From Dyella jiangningensis (lineage in GTDB: Bacteria > Pseudomonadota > Gammaproteobacteria > Xanthomonadales > Rhodanobacteraceae): a stretch of 64,000 nt of DNA. The stretch's first letter is position 1. Every line of letters begins with the position of its first letter. A model generated the notes under the pieces. The model saw nothing but the letters and a program-made list of their open reading frames with translations. It made no database searches and was not told the DNA's origin. The stretch covers positions 1,798,001 through 1,862,000 of the forward strand of contig NZ_NFZS01000001.1 of NCBI RefSeq assembly GCF_003264855.1, written 5' to 3'. Position numbers and translations under genes: made by a program. This document shows, piece by piece, positions 9,708-18,853 of the stretch.

Positions 9708-10214
9708 ATGGTGGTCGAGGTGAATCCATTGAGCCAGATCGTTTCCGGCAAATCGCATACGCACCACCATCACCACGACGATGCGCAAAGCTTCGTGCGT
9801 GCGGTGGAGCACGCGAGCGAGGAGCGCGGCCTGCGCCTCACGCCGTTGCGCAAGGAAGTGCTGGAACTGGTAGCCGCCGCCGGCAAGCCGGTAAAGGCGT
9901 ATGACCTGCTCGACCAGCTGCGCGAACGGCATGGCAACGCGGCGCCGCCCACGGTGTACCGCGCGCTCGACTTCCTGCTCGAACACGGCTTCATCCACAA
10001 GCTGGAATCGATCAACGCGTTCGTGTCCTGCCATCACCCGGCCGAGGCGCACCAGGTGCCCTTCCTCATTTGCGACAACTGCTCCAGCGCCCAGGAAGTG
10101 TGCGACGAACGGGTGGCCGAATTGATCGAGGCCCAGGCCAAGGCCTTCGGCTTCCGCCCGCAGGCGCAGACCCTGGAAGTGCACGGTCTCTGCAAGAACT
10201 GTCGCAAGGCCTGA
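9708..10214 (+). CDS. zur: Zinc uptake regulator Zur (Fur family)
   Basis: The 168-residue repressor has a His-rich N-terminus (HTHHHHHDD), a winged helix with TVYRALDFLLEHGFIHKLES, and a C-terminal structural zinc site made of two CxxC pairs (CDNC and CKNC). FVSCHHPAEAHQVPFLICDNC matches Zur rather than Fur. In the zinc-bound form, Zur proteins bind palindromes related to GTTATAATATAAC. Such a dyad lies 45 bases downstream, before the merC-like gene. An alternative GTG start at 9720 would shorten it by four residues. Confidence 0.92.
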   Translation: MVVEVNPLSQIVSGKSHTHHHHHDDAQSFVRAVEHASEERGLRLTPLRKEVLELVAAAGKPVKAYDLLDQLRERHGNAAPPTVYRALDFLLEHGFIHKLESINAFVSCHHPAEAHQVPFLICDNCSSAQEVCDERVAELIEAQAKAFGFRPQAQTLEVHGLCKNCRKA

Positions 10215-10257
10215 ATCGCGGCGCGGAGCCCCGCTTTCGGGCCGGCTTGCTTTTGCG

Positions 10258-10274
10258 ACGTTATAATGTAACAT
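10258..10274. promoter_or_regulatory. Zur-box-like dyad overlapping a -10 element
   Basis: GTTATAATGTAAC (10260-10272), flanked by AC and AT, differs at one position from the gammaproteobacterial Zur core GTTATAATATAAC. It contains a perfect TATAAT (10262-10267), so a bound regulator would cover the promoter. It sits between zur and the merC-like gene, 52 bases before that start codon. Confidence 0.7.
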
Positions 10275-10324
10275 GTCGCTACCGGGCTTACTGGCCCGAC
10301 TCGCGATGCGCCCGGTCCAGACCG

Positions 10325-10750
10325 ATGGAAGCCCAGCAACAGCCCAAAACCCGTTGGTGGTCGCTGGCCGACCGGATCGGCGCCACGGCTTCGTTCCTGT
10401 GCGCCATCCACTGTGCGGCGCTGCCGTTCGTGTTGGCGCTGTTGCCGCTGCTGGGCCTGGGTTTCCTGGCCGATCACCGTTTCGAGCGCGGCTTCGTGAT
10501 GTTCGCCTGCGCGTTGGCGCTGTTCAGCCTGGTGAGCAGTTACCGCCATCACCGTCGCCCGCGGCCGCTGATGCTGGCCATGCCGGGGCTGGCCCTGCTG
10601 ATCGTTGGCGTCACCTTTGCCGATGGCTACTCCATCGCCCTGCATAGCGTGCTGGTGACCTGCGGTGGCCTGCTGGTGGCGGCGGCGCATTTCGTCAACC
10701 TCCGCACGCATCGCGCCGTGCACGTGCACGGGCCCAGTTGTGCCCATTGA
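10325..10750 (+). CDS. MerC-domain integral membrane protein
   Basis: The 141-residue protein has about four transmembrane segments. The first carries SFLCAIHCAALPFV, matching the MerC family, whose paired Cys take up mercuric ion. The C-terminus is His-rich (HRAVHVHGPSCAH), suggesting metal contact. It follows zur behind a Zur-box-like dyad and precedes a zinc CDF transporter by 63 bases. No mer operon genes are present, so a role in zinc handling is more likely than mercury resistance; this is inference from context. Confidence 0.8.
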   Translation: MEAQQQPKTRWWSLADRIGATASFLCAIHCAALPFVLALLPLLGLGFLADHRFERGFVMFACALALFSLVSSYRHHRRPRPLMLAMPGLALLIVGVTFADGYSIALHSVLVTCGGLLVAAAHFVNLRTHRAVHVHGPSCAH

Positions 10751-10813
10751 CGCCCGCCGCGGGAGCGGAGCGGGTGATTGTGTAACGGGCCGCGCGGTTC
10801 CTAGCATTTGCCC

Positions 10814-11797
10814 ATGAGCACGTCCCACGCGCATACCCACGATGATCACGATCATGATCACCACGATCATGCGCATGGCCACGACCATGATCATGCCCAC
10901 GACCACGCCCGGATCAGTGGACGCGAACGCAAGCTGATCTTCGCCTTCGCACTCACCACGCTGATGATGCTGGTGGAGATGGTCGGCGGTTTCTGGTCGG
11001 GCTCGCTGGCCCTGGTGGCCGATGCCGGCCACATGCTGATCGATGCATTGGCCTTGCTGCTGGCCATTGCCGGGGCCTGGTTCGCCAAGCGTCCCGCGGA
11101 TGCGCGGCGCAGCTATGGCTACGGCCGACTGGAAGTGCTGGCGGGTTTCGTCAACGCGCTCACGCAGTTCGTGCTGGTGGCCTTCATCGCCTACGAGGCG
11201 GTGACGCGGCTGTTCAATCCCGCGCACATCCTTTCGGGCATGATGCTGGTGGTGGCGATCGTCGGCCTGTTCGTCAATCTGCTCGTGCTGCGCACGCTGC
11301 ACGGCCACGCACATGACGACGTGAACCTCGCCGGTGCGACCCTGCACGTGCTGGGCGATCTGCTGGGTTCGGTCGCCGCCGTGGTGGCTGCGCTGCTGGT
11401 GCGCTGGCTGGAGTGGAACTGGGCCGACCCGGTGCTTTCGCTGCTGGTCTCGCTGCTGATACTCAACAGCGCGTGGCGGCTGCTGCGGCGTTCCTCGCAC
11501 ATCCTGCTCGAAGGCGTGCCGGAGGGCCTGAACATGGGCGATGTCGCCGACGCGCTGCGTGCGGCCGATCCGTCGATTCGCGACATCCATCACGTGCACG
11601 TATGGCAGCTGGCGTCAGGTTCGCGCATGGCGACGTTGCATGCTGAACTGCATGAAGGCCATCGCAGCGCGCTGGCGATCACCGCCATCAACCGGGTGCT
11701 GGCCGAGCGTTTCGGCGTGCAACACGCGACCGTGCAGGTGGATACCGAGCAGTGCCCCGACCACGCCCGCGACTGCGGCGGACAGGGCCGCCGCTGA
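10814..11797 (+). CDS. Cation diffusion facilitator zinc transporter (CzcD/ZitB-like)
   Basis: The 327-residue antiporter moves Zn(II), and possibly Cd or Co, out of the cytoplasm. It begins with a very His/Asp-rich tract (about residues 5-32) typical of ZitB/CzcD. Six transmembrane segments follow. TM2 carries the HxxxD metal site (DAGHMLID) and TM5 the second one (HVLGDLLGS). The cytoplasmic C-terminal domain contains IHHVHVWQLASG. The ATG giving MSTSHAH is preferred over a TTG two codons upstream. It may share the merC transcript or have its own promoter in the 63-base gap. Confidence 0.93.
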   Translation: MSTSHAHTHDDHDHDHHDHAHGHDHDHAHDHARISGRERKLIFAFALTTLMMLVEMVGGFWSGSLALVADAGHMLIDALALLLAIAGAWFAKRPADARRSYGYGRLEVLAGFVNALTQFVLVAFIAYEAVTRLFNPAHILSGMMLVVAIVGLFVNLLVLRTLHGHAHDDVNLAGATLHVLGDLLGSVAAVVAALLVRWLEWNWADPVLSLLVSLLILNSAWRLLRRSSHILLEGVPEGLNMGDVADALRAADPSIRDIHHVHVWQLASGSRMATLHAELHEGHRSALAITAINRVLAERFGVQHATVQVDTEQCPDHARDCGGQGRR

Positions 11798-11866
11798 CTA
11801 TTGCGCTTTGGACGGCCGCTGATACGATGGTCGGCCGTTCACCCTCACGAATCAAGGAGTTCCCTC

Positions 11867-12028
11867 ATGGGCAAGGGCGACCGCAAGACCCGTCGTGGCA
11901 AGACCTACCGTGGCAGCTACGGCAACACCCGCGCGCATTCGCTGCAGCCGGCCGTGGCCGGTGCCAAGGCGACCGTGACCAAGCCGGCCGCTGCCAAGAA
12001 GGCTGCTCCGAAGAAGAAGTCGGCCTGA
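11867..12028 (+). CDS. 30S ribosomal protein THX family
   Basis: The 53-residue basic protein begins MGKGDRKTRRGKTYRGSYGNTR, the signature of the Thx family, which sits at the top of the 30S head. The rest is a Lys/Ala-rich tail (PAAAKKAAPKKKSA). AAGGAG (11854-11859) is placed seven bases before the ATG. A strong intrinsic terminator follows 23 bases after the stop, so it is probably a monocistronic, well-expressed unit. Confidence 0.88.
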   Translation: MGKGDRKTRRGKTYRGSYGNTRAHSLQPAVAGAKATVTKPAAAKKAAPKKKSA

Positions 12029-12051
12029 GCCTGCCCGGCTCCCGACAAAAG

Positions 12052-12077
12052 CCCCCGCCCAGGCGGGGGTTTTTTTT
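12052..12077 (+). terminator. Intrinsic terminator after the THX gene
   Basis: The perfect 8-bp stem CCCCCGCC (12052-12059) and GGCGGGGG (12062-12069) has a 2-base loop and is followed by eight T residues (12070-12077). Confidence 0.95.
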
Positions 12078-12158
12078 GCCCTTCGGCATGACGGCCGGCA
12101 CGTTTCACGCCGCCGGGTGCATGCTCCAATCGATCCGGCTCAGCGAGGGAGAGACGGT

Positions 12159-12887
12159 ATGGAAGGACAGTGGGGACAGCGTTTTCTGGTGGTCTATGCG
12201 GGCGTGTTGACGACGGCGGTCGTGGCGGCGCTGCTTTCCGGCTTCGTGGTGAAGCCCAAGAAAATGCAGATCGATGAACTCGACGTGCAGCGGATCAACC
12301 TGGTGGAGCCTGACGGCACGCTGCGCATGGTGATCTCTGACAAGGCCAACTTCCCGGGCGCGATCTTCAAGGGCAAGGAATACCCGCATCCGCGCGGCGC
12401 CGCCGGCATGCTGTTCTACAACGACGAAGGCACCGAGAACGGTGGCCTCATCTTCAGCGGTCACAAGGACAAGGACGGCAAGATCGTCGATAGCGGCGGC
12501 AGCCTCACCTTTGACAAGTACGAGCAGGATCAGCTGGTGCAGTTGGTTGGTGCCCACGACAGCAGTGGCCATCTCGCCGGTCTCATCGTGAGCGATCGCG
12601 CCGATCGGCCCATCGAGCAGGATTTCATCGACGCCGACAAGCTCAAGGCGATGCCGGAAGCGCAGCGCGACGCCTTGATGCAGCAGCGCCAGAAAGAGGG
12701 TTACTACGGCGCCACGCGTATTTCGGTCACGCGCAGCGACGATGGGATAGCCAAGGTTTCGCTGCGCGATGCACAGGGACATCCCCGCATCGTCATGGGC
12801 GTGGCGGCGGACGGCGCATCCAGCCTCAAGTTCCTGGATGCGGACGGCAAGGTGTTGAACGAGCTGACACCTGCGGCCCGGAAGTAA
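12159..12887 (+). CDS. Membrane-anchored conserved protein, unknown function
   Basis: The 242-residue protein has one N-terminal membrane segment (residues 8-31, FLVVYAGVLTTAVVAALLSG) and then a soluble extracytoplasmic domain. That domain has two similar blocks with the pattern V-x-L-x-D-x-x-G-x-P-R/T-I (LVEPDGTLRMVISD and VSLRDAQGHPRIVMGV), plus a final SSLKFLDADGKVLNEL. This resembles short beta-repeat domains, but I do not recognise a named family. GAGGGAGAG precedes the ATG. It stands alone between the THX terminator and the convergent hutI. Confidence 0.65.
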   Translation: MEGQWGQRFLVVYAGVLTTAVVAALLSGFVVKPKKMQIDELDVQRINLVEPDGTLRMVISDKANFPGAIFKGKEYPHPRGAAGMLFYNDEGTENGGLIFSGHKDKDGKIVDSGGSLTFDKYEQDQLVQLVGAHDSSGHLAGLIVSDRADRPIEQDFIDADKLKAMPEAQRDALMQQRQKEGYYGATRISVTRSDDGIAKVSLRDAQGHPRIVMGVAADGASSLKFLDADGKVLNELTPAARK

Positions 12888-12908
12888 TCCGCAGGCGCTG
12901 CTTGTCGC

Positions 12909-14144
12909 TCAGGATTCCGGTGACAGCAGCTCGCCGCCGAGGAAGATGTCGCGCAACACGTGACTGCCGCCGATCCAGTAGCAGAGTTCGGCAGGCTCGC
13001 GCACGTTCCACACGGAAAGATCGGCACGCTGGCCTGCGGCGAGCGTGCCGCGGTCAGTAAAGCCGAGCGCCTTCGCCGCGTTCACCGTGACGCCTCGCAG
13101 GGCTTCTTCCGGCGTGAGTCGGAACAGCGTGCATGCCATGCCCGCAGCCAGGCGCAAGGAAAGCAGGGGCGAGGTGCCCGGGTTGCAATCCGTGGCCACC
13201 GCCATGGGAACGCGATGCTCGCGCAAGCCGGCGATGGGCGGCAGCTTCGTTTCACGCAGTGCGTAGAACGCACCGGGCAGCAGTACCGCCACGGTGCCGG
13301 CCGACGCCATGGCGCGGATCCCGCTGTCACTGAGGTGTTCGAGGTGATCGGCGGAAAGGCCGCGATAACTCGCCACCAGCGCGGCGCCGTCGAGATCCGA
13401 TAGCTGCTCCGCATGCAGCTTCACCGGCAGGCCGAGTTGCGTGGCACGATCGAATACGCGGCGTGTTTCATCCGGCGTGAACCCGATGTTCTCGCAGAAC
13501 GCGTCGATGGCATCGACGAGGCCTTCGCTGGCCAGCGCAGGCAGCATCTCGTCGCATACGAGGGCGACGTAAGCCTCGCGATCATCGCGATATTCGGGTG
13601 GCAGGGCGTGCAGGCCGAGGAAGGTCGTGCGCACCGTGAGGCCCAGCGCCTTGCCGATGCGACGCGCGACGCGCAGCATGCGCCGTTCGGTTTCCAGATC
13701 CAGGCCGTATCCCGACTTGATCTCCACCGTGGTGACGCCGTCGGCGAGCAGGGCATGCGCGCGTGGCAAGGTCTGCGCGAACAACGCATCCTCGCTGGCT
13801 TCGCGGGTGGCCTTGACGGTGGAAACGATGCCGCCGCCCGCGCGTGCGATCTCCTCGTAGCTGGCGCCGTTGAGGCGCAGGTCGAACTCGTGCGCGCGGT
13901 CGCCGCCGAAGACCAGATGCGTGTGGCAGTCGATCAGGCCCGGGGTCACCAGTGCCCCATCGAGATGATCGACGCGCGCAGCGCGACGTTCGGCATCGTC
14001 AGGCAGGGCGCCTTGTGGCCCGACCCAGCTGATGCGTCCTTCATGCAGGGCAATGGCGCCGTGCCGGACCAATCCGTAAGGCGCGTCGCCGGCAAAGGTC
14101 GCGAGCGTGGCATCCAGAAGCAAGTGATCCCAGGAATGGCTCAT
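12909..14144 (-). CDS. hutI: Imidazolonepropionase HutI
   Basis: The 411-residue amidohydrolase hydrolyses 4-imidazolone-5-propanoate to N-formimidoyl-L-glutamate, the third step of histidine degradation. The metal site HxH appears in [18 protein letters not shown]. The substrate and catalytic region is [15 protein letters not shown], and [13 protein letters not shown] closes the site. Length fits the family. The start is the ATG giving [14 protein letters not shown]. It begins four bases after the ClC stop, last in a minus-strand run of GNAT-nitrilase, ClC and hutI. The next pathway gene, hutF, is divergent 3 kb away. Confidence 0.95.
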   Translation of the reverse strand: MSHSWDHLLLDATLATFAGDAPYGLVRHGAIALHEGRISWVGPQGALPDDAERRAARVDHLDGALVTPGLIDCHTHLVFGGDRAHEFDLRLNGASYEEIARAGGGIVSTVKATREASEDALFAQTLPRAHALLADGVTTVEIKSGYGLDLETERRMLRVARRIGKALGLTVRTTFLGLHALPPEYRDDREAYVALVCDEMLPALASEGLVDAIDAFCENIGFTPDETRRVFDRATQLGLPVKLHAEQLSDLDGAALVASYRGLSADHLEHLSDSGIRAMASAGTVAVLLPGAFYALRETKLPPIAGLREHRVPMAVATDCNPGTSPLLSLRLAAGMACTLFRLTPEEALRGVTVNAAKALGFTDRGTLAAGQRADLSVWNVREPAELCYWIGGSHVLRDIFLGGELLSPES

Positions 14145-14148
14145 TCGA

Positions 14149-15633
14149 TCAGTGTCCAGGCGAAGGCGTGGGTCTGTGGTCGTCGGGGGCGACGGATGGC
14201 GGAATCGGCGTCGCGGGATCTTCCGCGGCCAAGGTCTTCGCCGACGCGTTCGCCGGCTCGTCGTCCTGCTCTTCGGCGGCACGCCTCGCCAGTTCGCGCT
14301 CGTAGCCTTCGATGAGCTTGTCGGCCAGCGCGCGATACACCGGCTTGCGCGAGAAGATGGACGATGCGGCGCGCGCGAGCAGGCAAGTCGCCATGATCGG
14401 CAGCACCATCTGCTGGTTGGCGGTGAGTTCCATCGAGATCACCGTCGCGGTCAATGGTGCCTGCGTCACGCCCGACAGATAGCCCGCCATCGCCAGCAGC
14501 GCCACCGCCGAAGGATCGACACCCGGCAGAATGGTGGTGAGGTTGTTGCCCAGGCCAGCACCCACCGCGAGCGCCGGCGAGAAGATGCCGCCGGGGATGC
14601 CCGCCCAATAGGACGCGATATTGCCAAGGAATTTCAACACGCCGAACGAAGAGACGGTGTCGGCATGTCCTCCAATGATCTCCCTTGCCTGTGCGTAACC
14701 CGTGCCGTACAGGCCGGTATGCGTGAGCTGGCTCAGCAATACCAGCGCGAGGCCGCACGCGGCGGCGAACACGATCGGCTGGCGCGCACGAAGTCGTCCG
14801 ACGATACCGCGCAACCCATGGTCGCTGGGCAGGATCAGCCGCGCGAACAAGCCGCCGGCAAGACCGCAGACGAGGCCGGTGGCCAGTACGGCCCACCAGG
14901 CTTTGCCCAGCGGCAGGCCGATGTCGAACTGGCCGAAGTAGGCGTAGTTGCCGAGGATGCCCAACGACACCATGCCCGCGACGAACACGGCAGTGAGCAG
15001 GATGCCGCTCAAGCGGTGCTCGAACGATCCGCTCATCTCCTCGATGGCGAACACGATGCCGGCGAGCGGTGTATTGAACGCCGCCGCGAGGCCCGCTGCA
15101 GCGCCAGCCAGGATGAAGCGTCCGGCGGCGGCGGGCTCGGCGAAACCGAAGCGTCGGCCCAGCGAGTAGAGCAAGCCCGCGCCCACGTGTACGGTCGGGC
15201 CTTCGCGTCCGACCGATGCACCGCCAAGCAGGGCGGCAAGCGTCAACGCCATCTTGCCCAGCGCAACGCGCAACGACAGCAGGCTCCGCCGGAAGCCCTC
15301 GTCTTCCACCTTGAGTGCGGCGATCGCCTGCGGGATGCCCGAGCCGCGGGTAGCCTTGAGCGCGCCCTGCGTCAGCCACGCGAGCAGCGCGAAGGTCAGC
15401 GGCGTGATCAGGAACGCCCAGTACCGGTTGCTCTCCACCACGCCGTGGAAAACCCGGTACGCCCAATCCGCCGCTTGCGCGAAACCCACGGCGGCAAGAC
15501 CCACCAGCACCGCGCCGGTCCAGAACAGGATGCGTCGCCGCCACTGGGGCAAGGAGAAAAGTTCGGACTCGGTCAACCGGCGGAGCCGTGCCTGCGGACT
15601 GGACGGATCGGGGGTTTCTCCACCAGCGCTCAC
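14149..15633 (-). CDS. ClC-family chloride/proton antiporter
   Basis: The 494-residue membrane protein shows the ClC selectivity motifs GSGIPQ (97-102) and GREGP (142-146, gating Glu144). IEEM follows with Glu199 exactly 55 residues after the gating Glu, as in the E. coli exchanger. Keeping this proton glutamate predicts a 2Cl-/H+ antiporter rather than a channel. The C-terminal tail is charged and Pro-rich, with no CBS pair. Its start overlaps the stop of the GNAT-nitrilase gene by four bases, and hutI follows four bases after its stop. Confidence 0.93.
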   Translation of the reverse strand: MSAGGETPDPSSPQARLRRLTESELFSLPQWRRRILFWTGAVLVGLAAVGFAQAADWAYRVFHGVVESNRYWAFLITPLTFALLAWLTQGALKATRGSGIPQAIAALKVEDEGFRRSLLSLRVALGKMALTLAALLGGASVGREGPTVHVGAGLLYSLGRRFGFAEPAAAGRFILAGAAAGLAAAFNTPLAGIVFAIEEMSGSFEHRLSGILLTAVFVAGMVSLGILGNYAYFGQFDIGLPLGKAWWAVLATGLVCGLAGGLFARLILPSDHGLRGIVGRLRARQPIVFAAACGLALVLLSQLTHTGLYGTGYAQAREIIGGHADTVSSFGVLKFLGNIASYWAGIPGGIFSPALAVGAGLGNNLTTILPGVDPSAVALLAMAGYLSGVTQAPLTATVISMELTANQQMVLPIMATCLLARAASSIFSRKPVYRALADKLIEGYERELARRAAEEQDDEPANASAKTLAAEDPATPIPPSVAPDDHRPTPSPGH

Positions 15634-17204
15634 GACTTGGCCTCCGACTTGCGCGTCCAGCGTGTCTCGTACAGGTCGAAGCGACGGTCCTTGAGGTTCT
15701 GCACGGCGCCCGCGTTGCGGGCACGGGCCAGGCTTTCCAGGCGCAGGTCGGCGAACAGCACGGTTTCGATGTTCGGCGTGGAGTCCGCAGCGATGCCGTC
15801 ACGCGCGAACGGGAAATCGCTCGGCGTGAGGATGCAGCTCTGGCCGTACTGGATGTCGAAGTTGTTCACGCCGGGCAAGTTGCCCACGTTGCCTGAAAGC
15901 ACGACATAGCACTGGTTCTCGATCGCCCGCGCCTGCGAGCAATAGCGCACGCGCAGGTAACCTTCGCGCACGTCGGTGCAGAACGGCACGAACAGGATCA
16001 AGGCGCCCTGGTCGGTGAGATGGCGTGCGACCTCGGGGAACTCCGAGTCGTAGCAGATCATCACGCCGATCGGGCCGCAGTCGGTCTGGATGGTCGCCGC
16101 GGTGTCGCCGCCGGTGATGTTCCACACGGTGCGTTCGCTCGGCGTCGGGTGGATCTTTTCCTGCTCGTGGATGGAGCCGTCGCGCAGGCACACGTAGCAG
16201 ACGTTGTGGATGTCGCCATTCGCCTGCTCGGTGGGATGCGAGCCGGCGATGATGTTGATGTTGTAGTGCACCGCCAGGCGGCTGAAGAGCTCCTTCACCT
16301 GCGGCGTGTACTGGCTGAGCTTGCGGATGGATTCGACCGGCGAGAGCTCCTCGTTCTCGATCGACAGCAGCTGCAGCGTGATCAGCTCGGGGAAGGTGAC
16401 GAAGTCCGCGCTGTAGTCGGCCGCGATGTCGGTGAAGTACTCCACCTGCGTGGCGAATTCCTCGAACGAGCGGATGCGTCGCTGCTGGTACTGCACCGAA
16501 GCGACGCGCACGAGGTCGGGTAGCGGCTGCGTCGACGGAATCGACGGGATGTCCGGCTGGTTGAGCAGTTGCGGATTGCGCCACACCAGATGCGCGGCAT
16601 AACCCAGCGAGTCGTAATCGGAGGGCACGTAGCCGCGCAACAGCCCGATCACCTCGAACTCGTTGCTGAGCTGGAAGCTCAACGTGGGATCGCGGCGCTT
16701 GCCTTCCACCACCGCCTGCACGTAGGCCTCGGCGGTGCCGTAACGCTGCAGGTTGCGCGCGAGGCCGGGGATACGGCCACCGAACACGATGCCGCGCAGC
16801 TTGAGGTCGGTGCACAGGCGCTTGCGTGCCTGGTACAGGCGCTGGCCGATGCGGATGTTGCGGTAGTCCGGATGCACCACCACTTCCATGCCATACAGCC
16901 AGTTGCCGTCGCTGCGGTGACGCGAACCCATGCCGCCGCCGGTGATCTGCATCCAGGTATGTGGCGAGAGAGCCGTGGCCTCGTCGATGCGGAACGTGGC
17001 GCAATAGCCGACGAGCTTGCCTTCGTACTCGACCACGAACTGGCCCTGCGGAAAATGCGTCTGCTGGGAGCGCAGCATTTCCGCCGAATGGCCCCATTCC
17101 GGGGTGTAGACGCGACCGGTGAGTTCGACCAGCGCGGGCACGTCGGCGGGTTTCGCCTGGCGCACCAGCAGTTTCGGGGTGTTTTCCTGATTCTTCTTGG
17201 CCAT
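15630..17204 (-). CDS. GNAT acetyltransferase-carbon/nitrogen hydrolase fusion
   Basis: The 524-residue two-domain protein has a GNAT domain at about 12-215 (LYGMEVVVHPDYRNIRIGQRL gives the acetyl-CoA loop). A nitrilase-superfamily amidohydrolase follows from about 231, with the catalytic triad Glu273 (FPEL), Lys350 (QEKIHP) and Cys384 (MICYDSEFPE). Such fusions are known in bacteria, but the substrate is generally unassigned. A coupled acyl transfer/amide cleavage on an amine or amino-acid derivative is a guess. It heads the coupled run with the ClC and hutI genes and is divergent from hutF, 84 bases away. Confidence 0.9.
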   Translation of the reverse strand: MAKKNQENTPKLLVRQAKPADVPALVELTGRVYTPEWGHSAEMLRSQQTHFPQGQFVVEYEGKLVGYCATFRIDEATALSPHTWMQITGGGMGSRHRSDGNWLYGMEVVVHPDYRNIRIGQRLYQARKRLCTDLKLRGIVFGGRIPGLARNLQRYGTAEAYVQAVVEGKRRDPTLSFQLSNEFEVIGLLRGYVPSDYDSLGYAAHLVWRNPQLLNQPDIPSIPSTQPLPDLVRVASVQYQQRRIRSFEEFATQVEYFTDIAADYSADFVTFPELITLQLLSIENEELSPVESIRKLSQYTPQVKELFSRLAVHYNINIIAGSHPTEQANGDIHNVCYVCLRDGSIHEQEKIHPTPSERTVWNITGGDTAATIQTDCGPIGVMICYDSEFPEVARHLTDQGALILFVPFCTDVREGYLRVRYCSQARAIENQCYVVLSGNVGNLPGVNNFDIQYGQSCILTPSDFPFARDGIAADSTPNIETVLFADLRLESLARARNAGAVQNLKDRRFDLYETRWTRKSEAKS

Positions 17205-17288
17205 CGCTGCATTATGCCGTACCTCGCTGAACGAGGCGGCGGGCGCAGCGGTTACACTCGCAGATCATTGCTTCCAGGAATCAGTGCC

Positions 17289-18719
17289 ATGGCCGCCGTC
17301 ATTCCCACGCGTTACGCCGCCGATCGACTGTGGACGCCGCAAGGTTGGATACGTGACGCCGGCGTGCAGGTGGACGACCGCGGCATGATCGTGGGTGTCG
17401 GCGAAGGCGAGGGTGACCGACTGGGGCGCTGGGTGCTGCCTGGCATGCCCAACCTGCATTCGCACGCGTTCCAGCGCGCCATGGCCGGCCTGGCCGAGCG
17501 CCGGGGGCTGGCTCATGCGCTCATCCCTGAGCGCGAAGATCAAAAAGCGGCCATCCATGGCCGCACTTCTCAACAAACCGACAGCTTCTGGACGTGGCGC
17601 GAAACCATGTACGCGTTCGCGGCCTCGGTCGGGCCGGAGGCATTGCAGGCGATTGCTGCGCAGCTCTACGTGGAAATGCTCAAGAGCGGCTACACGCAGG
17701 TCTGCGAATTCCACTACCTGCATCACCAGCCCGACGGCACGCCGTACGCCCAGCCCGAGGCGATGTCGCTGGCGCTGATCGAAGCCGCGCGCGAAGCGGG
17801 CATCGCCCTGACCTTGTTGCCCGTGCTTTACATGAGCGGCGGTTTCGACGGTCGCCCCTTGGCGCCGCGGCAGCGGCGCTTCGGTCACGACGTGCCTGCC
17901 TACCTGCGATTGCTGCAGGCCTTGCGCGCCCATGAGAGCGATCGCGTGCGCGTCGGCATTGCACTGCATTCGCTGCGTGCGATGCCCGCGGAGGCCATGC
18001 GTGAAGTGCTGGCAGATGAGCTCGCGAAGCGTTGCCCCATCCATATCCATATCGCCGAGCAGATCGGTGAAGTGCAGGATTGCCTGGCCACGCGCGGCGC
18101 ACGACCGGTGGAATGGCTGTTCGATCATGCGGAGGTCGATTCGCGCTGGACGCTGGTGCATGCGACGCACCTGAGCGCGCAGGAAACCCGGCGGCTTGCC
18201 GGCAGTGGCGCCGTGGCCGGCCTTTGTCCCACCACCGAGGCGAACCTGGGCGATGGCCTGTTTCCGCTCGCGGATTATCTGGACGCGCACGGCACGCTCG
18301 GTATCGGTTCGGACTCGCATATCTCCGTGTCACCGGTCGAGGAGCTGCGCTGGCTGGAATACGGACAGCGTCTCTCCACACGGCATCGCAACATCGCCTC
18401 GCGCCACCAGGGCGAGAGCGTGGGGGAAACGCTGTGGCCTGCCGCGCTGCGTGGTGGTGCGCTGGCCTCGGGGCTGCCGGTCGGCGAAGTGCGTGAAGCG
18501 GCGCGCGCCGACTTCATCGTGCTGGACGATCGTGCGCCCTTGCTCGCGGCACGTGACGAAGCATCGGTGATCGACAGCTTCCTGTTCGCCGGCAACGTGC
18601 CCCTGGTGCGCGACGTGATGGTGGGCGGTGAATGGATGGTGCGCGATGCCGTGCACCGCGACGAAGACCGCATCGCCGCACGCTACCGCACGGTGATGGA
18701 GCGGCTGGCGCAACGCTGA
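17289..18719 (+). CDS. hutF: Formimidoylglutamate deiminase HutF
   Basis: The 476-residue amidohydrolase converts N-formimidoyl-L-glutamate to N-formyl-L-glutamate and ammonia, the branch used by pseudomonads and xanthomonads. Metal and catalytic motifs are NLHSHAFQRAMAGL, HIHIAEQ, LVHATHLS and GIGSDSHIS. Compared with the family as I remember it, about 20 extra residues sit between MAGLAERR and DSFWTWRE. The inserted DNA contains a perfect hairpin (17547-17564). The insertion keeps frame and the rest is intact, so the enzyme is probably active. It is divergent from the GNAT-nitrilase/ClC/hutI run. Confidence 0.94.
   Translation: MAAVIPTRYAADRLWTPQGWIRDAGVQVDDRGMIVGVGEGEGDRLGRWVLPGMPNLHSHAFQRAMAGLAERRGLAHALIPEREDQKAAIHGRTSQQTDSFWTWRETMYAFAASVGPEALQAIAAQLYVEMLKSGYTQVCEFHYLHHQPDGTPYAQPEAMSLALIEAAREAGIALTLLPVLYMSGGFDGRPLAPRQRRFGHDVPAYLRLLQALRAHESDRVRVGIALHSLRAMPAEAMREVLADELAKRCPIHIHIAEQIGEVQDCLATRGARPVEWLFDHAEVDSRWTLVHATHLSAQETRRLAGSGAVAGLCPTTEANLGDGLFPLADYLDAHGTLGIGSDSHISVSPVEELRWLEYGQRLSTRHRNIASRHQGESVGETLWPAALRGGALASGLPVGEVREAARADFIVLDDRAPLLAARDEASVIDSFLFAGNVPLVRDVMVGGEWMVRDAVHRDEDRIAARYRTVMERLAQR
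17547..17564. repeat. Perfect hairpin inserted in the hutF coding frame
   Basis: GCGGCCAT-CC-ATGGCCGC is an 8-bp perfect stem inside the extra segment of hutF. It has the same architecture as the hairpin at 472-489. Confidence 0.6.
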
Positions 18720-18853
18720 GCCGCAAGCATCACGACAGCGTGAACGATGGCTGCCGTCCGGATGAACCGCAGCCATCGGCAATCCGGTGCATGGTCAGCG
18801 GCCTTCCCCAAGCGACGTTTTCCGACGCAACTCCCCCACTCAAGGAAAGCGTC

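Noticed and set aside
12052-12077. Terminator shared with the downstream conserved gene
   Set aside because: It lies before that gene and points forward from THX. The next gene starts after it with its own ribosome site.
14152-15909. Long plus-strand open frame opposite the ClC and GNAT-nitrilase genes
   Set aside because: The translation is Arg/His/Gln-rich without recognisable domains and lies exactly opposite two genes with intact catalytic motifs. It is a GC-skew artefact.
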